Below, in pieces: positions 7,356 to 9,717 of a DNA stretch of 9,717 nucleotides. The translations under genes were made by a program, and so were the position numbers. This DNA is from Erysipelotrichaceae bacterium (GTDB lineage: Bacteria; Bacillota_I; Bacilli_A; Erysipelotrichales; Erysipelotrichaceae), in assembly GCA_024681275.1 (NCBI GenBank), contig JAILBD010000007.1, forward strand, positions 1 through 9,717. Direction: 5' to 3'. Within the stretch, counting starts at the first letter, position 1; each line of letters starts with the position of its first letter. Under the pieces are notes generated by a model. The model was not told the DNA's origin and did no database searches. It worked only from the letters and a program-made list of their open reading frames with translations.

Positions 7356-7370
7356 GCGGATCTCTTTTTT
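7343..7370 (+). terminator. Rho-independent terminator overlapping the sirtuin stop codon
   Basis: AGAGATCCGC (7343-7352) pairs perfectly with GCGGATCTCT (7356-7365), followed by a T-run to 7370. The three-base loop is TGA, the stop codon of the sirtuin gene, so the last three sense codons lie in the stem. The T-run ends on the first base of the stop codon of the convergent flavoprotein gene. On the minus strand the hairpin lacks a strong T-tract, so termination there would be weaker. Confidence 0.9.
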
Positions 7371-7996
7371 CATCTGATGAAATGGGTGCTGTGCCCTTTT
7401 TCGATCTGCGGCTCTACAAGGCCGTTTTCTTTTGCCAACTTGCGCACCTTCAGATAGTAAGCCATATTGGTCCCCAGATTGCGCATCGTCTGCATGGCCT
7501 CCTCATCCTTCAACGCATCCTCCGGCGTGAATCCGTGGGAATCATTCCAGTATGTCGAAGTGATGATCGTCATGCCGCTGATCGAAAAGAACTTTTCGAT
7601 GGCATCGTTGGTCGTGATATTGCCTGCCCTTCTGGAATTGGAGATGCAGGCAGCAGCCTTCATGTTCAGCTTCGCCTTATCCGGAAGCGAATAGAAGAGC
7701 CTGTCCAGATAAGACATCAGCGAACCTGCTGGGCCGGCGTAGTAGACAGGAGAGCCAACGATGATGCCATCCGCCTCGAGGACCTTTTCATAGGAACCAT
7801 TGACGACATCCTTTCTGATGCAGCCTTCCTTGTTTTTATGACAATAGCCGCACGCCATGCAGGAAGGACAATCAGCCGGGACATCGATCCATTCCGTCAT
7901 GATCCCTTCTTCTATCAGGACCTTTTCGATCTGCGCCAAAGCCGTATATGTCGTTCCCTTCCTATGCGGGGAACCATTGATGAACAATACCTTCAC
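7370..7996 (-). CDS. Flavodoxin-like NAD(P)H:FMN oxidoreductase family protein with a cysteine cluster
   Basis: The 208-residue protein starts at GTG (7994-7996) with AGGAG 8 bases upstream, inside the end of glpK. An earlier start in the same frame (8035) is unlikely because it overlaps glpK and lies before the first beta strand KVLFING. The flavodoxin fold shows GSPHRKGTTYTAL (residues 8-20), the phosphate-binding loop for FMN, and GSPVYYAGPAGSLMSYLDR, which contacts the flavin ring. Between them is Cys43-x2-Cys46-x2-Cys49-x2-Cys52-x6-Cys59. The last four (46, 49, 52, 59) match the compact C-x2-C-x2-C-x(4-7)-C spacing of archaeal iron-sulfur flavoprotein Isf, so a [4Fe-4S] cluster is possible. 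It probably transfers electrons between NAD(P)H or ferredoxin and an unknown acceptor; the substrate cannot be told. It is the second gene after glpK, 2 bases downstream. Confidence 0.88.
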   Translation of the reverse strand: MKVLFINGSPHRKGTTYTALAQIEKVLIEEGIMTEWIDVPADCPSCMACGYCHKNKEGCIRKDVVNGSYEKVLEADGIIVGSPVYYAGPAGSLMSYLDRLFYSLPDKAKLNMKAAACISNSRRAGNITTNDAIEKFFSISGMTIITSTYWNDSHGFTPEDALKDEEAMQTMRNLGTNMAYYLKVRKLAKENGLVEPQIEKGHSTHFIR

Positions 7997-7998
7997 TT

Positions 7999-9468
7999 TC
8001 AGAACTCCTGTGTCGCCTCGATCGCCTTGAGCCACTTGCTGTAGAGCTTCTCAACGTTCTCGTGATCCATCGAAGGCTGGTAACGTTCCGCGTACTCATC
8101 GACAAAATCCTCACGCGAATAGAAGTCGACTGCCAGACCAGCCAGCCTTGCCGCGCCAAGCGCTGTCGTCTCTGCCAGCACCGGCCTGATGACCGGTATT
8201 TCCAGGATATCGGACTGGAACTGAACGAGCAGCTTGTTGACGCTCGCGCCGCCGTCGACCTTGATGAAGTGGATCTTTTCCTTCAGATCCTCTTCCATGA
8301 CTCTGATCAGGTCCTTGGACTGATAGGCCATCGCCTCGATCGCCGCCCTGGCGATATGTCCCCTGCTCGTGCCTCTGGTCAGACCGAATATGGCACCTTT
8401 GCACTGCGGATTCCAGTACGGAGCACCCAGGCCTGTGAAAGCCGGTACGATCATGACCCCGCCTGAGTCCTGCACGGAACGGGCAAGGGTCTCAGAATCC
8501 TTTGCCTCAACAAAGAACTTCATCTCATCGCGAAGCCACTGGATCAAAGAACCGGAAACAAAGATGGAACCTTCCAGAGCGAACTTGATCTCATTGCCGA
8601 TCTTCCAGGCGACCGTCGAAAGCAGACCGTATTTGGAGATGATCGCCTCATTGCCTGTGTTGACCAGGATGAATCCACCGGTGCCATAGGTGTTCTTGAC
8701 GCTGGATCTCTCGAAGCAGGACTCACCAAAGAGCGCCGCCTGCTGGTCACCGACAAGGGCTGTGATCGGACAGGTATGATTGAAGAAGTGACGGGGATCG
8801 ATGTATCCGAAGAAGCCGGAAGTGTCCTTGATCTCCGGAAGCATGGAAGCCGGGATCTCAAAGAGATCCAGCAACTGCTGATCCCAGTTCAGTGTATGGA
8901 TATTGAATAAAAGTGTCCTCGATGCATTGGTCACATCCGTCGCATGGACCTGACCGCAGGTGAACTTCCACAGCAGGAAAGTATCGATCGTTCCGAAGAG
9001 GAGGTCTTCATTCTCTTTGGCACCCGGCACATGGTCACGGATCCATTTGATCTTGGAAGCTGAGAAATACGGGTCCAGGACCAGACCTGTCTTCTCTTTG
9101 ATGAAAGGCTCCTTGCCCTCTTCCTTCAGTTTCTCTACGATCTCAGCTGTCTGGCGGGACTGCCATACGATGGCGTGATATACCGGCAGACCGGTCTTGG
9201 CGTCCCAGACGACCGTCGTCTCACGCTGATTGGAGATACCGATCGCAATGACCTGATCCGGTCTGATCTGTCCGCCCTCAAAGATCTGTGCCATGACAGC
9301 CAGTGTGGAAAGCCAGATCTCATTGGCGTCCTGCTCGACCCAGCCCGGATGCGGGAAAAAATTGGTGATCTCCTTCTGGGCAACTTTGACGACCTGCTGC
9401 TTGGAATCAAAGATGATCGCCCTGGTACTGGTCGTTCCCTGGTCGATCGCTAAGACATATTTTTCCAT
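7999..9468 (-). CDS. glpK: Glycerol kinase
   Basis: Glycerol kinase converts glycerol and ATP to sn-glycerol 3-phosphate, for glycolysis and for lipid or teichoic acid synthesis. The 489 residues are close to the usual 500. Motifs include DQGTTSTR (10-17), QRETT with glycerol-binding Arg82 and Glu83, Trp102, and the FGGY signature YFSASKIKW (134-142). Others are GDQQAALFG with the probable catalytic base Asp241, GTGGF (262-266) and GGASVN (406-411). His227 lies 14 residues before Asp241, the position of the His phosphorylated by HPr in enterococcal GlpK, so control by the phosphotransferase system is likely. The ATG start has AAGGAG 9 bases upstream. No glpF or glycerol-3-phosphate oxidase/dehydrogenase gene adjoins it; instead a flavoprotein gene follows 2 bases downstream. 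Confidence 0.98.
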   Translation of the reverse strand: MEKYVLAIDQGTTSTRAIIFDSKQQVVKVAQKEITNFFPHPGWVEQDANEIWLSTLAVMAQIFEGGQIRPDQVIAIGISNQRETTVVWDAKTGLPVYHAIVWQSRQTAEIVEKLKEEGKEPFIKEKTGLVLDPYFSASKIKWIRDHVPGAKENEDLLFGTIDTFLLWKFTCGQVHATDVTNASRTLLFNIHTLNWDQQLLDLFEIPASMLPEIKDTSGFFGYIDPRHFFNHTCPITALVGDQQAALFGESCFERSSVKNTYGTGGFILVNTGNEAIISKYGLLSTVAWKIGNEIKFALEGSIFVSGSLIQWLRDEMKFFVEAKDSETLARSVQDSGGVMIVPAFTGLGAPYWNPQCKGAIFGLTRGTSRGHIARAAIEAMAYQSKDLIRVMEEDLKEKIHFIKVDGGASVNKLLVQFQSDILEIPVIRPVLAETTALGAARLAGLAVDFYSREDFVDEYAERYQPSMDHENVEKLYSKWLKAIEATQEF

Positions 9469-9497
9469 ATTATTGTGCTCCTTATATCTTCAAATTC

Positions 9498-9507
9498 ATT
9501 ATATAAT
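9498..9507. promoter_or_regulatory. Overlapping divergent -10 elements between glpK and the nucleotidyltransferase gene
   Basis: ATTATATAAT is a perfect palindrome, giving TATAAT on the plus strand (9502-9507) and on the minus strand (9498-9503). The minus-strand -10 is 29 bases before the glpK ATG and the plus-strand one is 25 bases before the ATG at 9533, both reasonable distances. No good -35 is visible for either, so the assignment is tentative. Confidence 0.4.
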
Positions 9508-9532
9508 AAATGGGTAAGTAGGAGGATTTACA

Positions 9533-9717
9533 ATGAAAGAAACTCTTGTTATTTTGGCTGCCGGAATGGGTTCAAGATACGGCGGGCTGAAGCAGATCGA
9601 CGGAGTAGGAAATCACAATGAACCGATCATCGAATTCACCATTTTCGATGCCATCAGAGCCGGATTCAAGAAGGTCGTCCTGATCATCAAAAAGGAACAT
9701 CAGGAAGCATTCGAAGA
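9533..9717 (+). CDS. Nucleotidyltransferase (sugar-phosphate nucleotidyltransferase-like), 3'-truncated
   Basis: Only the first 61 codons are in the window. The ATG has a strong GGAGG 7 bases upstream. The N-terminus MKETLVILAAGMGSRYGGLK is the Rossmann-like nucleotide-binding loop LAAGxGSR of the NTP-transferase superfamily, with the YGGLKQID continuation of a subgroup often annotated as UTP-glucose-1-phosphate uridylyltransferase-like. It is followed by PIIEFTIFDAIRAGFKKVVLIIKKEH, the expected strand-helix-strand pattern. Such enzymes join a nucleoside triphosphate to a phosphorylated sugar or alcohol, commonly for wall or capsule polymers. The true substrate cannot be read from this fragment. 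It is divergent from glpK, sharing a 64-base intergenic region. Confidence 0.85.
   Translation, partial: MKETLVILAAGMGSRYGGLKQIDGVGNHNEPIIEFTIFDAIRAGFKKVVLIIKKEHQEAFE

Noticed and set aside
7997..8035. Longer N-terminus for the flavoprotein gene starting inside glpK
   Set aside because: It precedes the first beta strand and has no better ribosome binding site; the GTG at 7994-7996 has AGGAG 8 bases upstream.
7382..8044. 220-codon open frame opposite the flavoprotein gene
   Set aside because: It is antisense to a gene with clear flavodoxin motifs and an operon position; its translation shows no recognisable domain.
9469..9532. Catabolite-responsive (CcpA) element upstream of glpK
   Set aside because: I looked for the cre pattern in the intergenic region on both strands and found no acceptable match.
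1..9717. CRISPR array, tRNA/rRNA genes, insertion sequence or prophage remains
   Set aside because: No regularly spaced repeats, cloverleaf-like segments, transposase or integrase frames or terminal repeats were seen; genes are densely packed housekeeping or metabolic genes.

Overview
This 9.7 kb window is an ordinary-looking chromosomal segment from a Gram-positive, Firmicutes-type bacterium. The pointers are AGGAG/GGAGG ribosome binding sites, GTG and TTG starts, a class A penicillin-binding protein, a cmk-der pair, an FMN riboswitch in front of an ECF riboflavin transporter, and a glycerol kinase carrying the His used for HPr phosphorylation in Firmicutes. The mix suggests the Erysipelotrichia or a nearby lineage, but that placement is inference from gene content and not proven. 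No mobile element, tRNA, rRNA or CRISPR array was seen, and no gap between genes exceeds about 160 bases.

Layout. Positions 1-2277 (+) hold the 3' part of a bifunctional peptidoglycan glycosyltransferase/transpeptidase; its start lies outside the window. A bidirectional hairpin terminator (2281-2312) separates it from a convergent minus-strand operon read from 5777 down to 2315: an acidic, probably tail-anchored membrane protein of unknown function, then cmk, then der. The genes overlap by 1 base or are 2 bases apart, so translation is probably coupled. The operon has a good extended -10 promoter, overlapped by a perfect inverted repeat that could be an operator. Upstream, also on the minus strand, is ribU (5895-6485) with its own terminator and an FMN riboswitch whose 3' edge carries the ribosome binding site.

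Divergent from ribU is a sirtuin deacetylase gene (6645-7355, +) with no visible Shine-Dalgarno. It ends in a terminator whose loop is its own stop codon. Convergent to it is a minus-strand pair: glpK (9468-7999), followed 2 bases later by a small flavoprotein with an iron-sulfur-like cysteine cluster (7996-7370). Divergent from glpK, a nucleotidyltransferase gene starts at 9533 (+) and runs off the window.

How the genes fit together. The themes are envelope synthesis (penicillin-binding protein, perhaps the nucleotidyltransferase), nucleotide and ribosome housekeeping (cmk, der), cofactor supply and use (riboflavin uptake, a predicted FMN protein, an NAD-dependent deacetylase) and glycerol use. 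I see no clear undescribed multi-gene system. The least explained items are the acidic membrane protein with its decorated promoter, and the cysteine-bearing C-terminal extension of the penicillin-binding protein.
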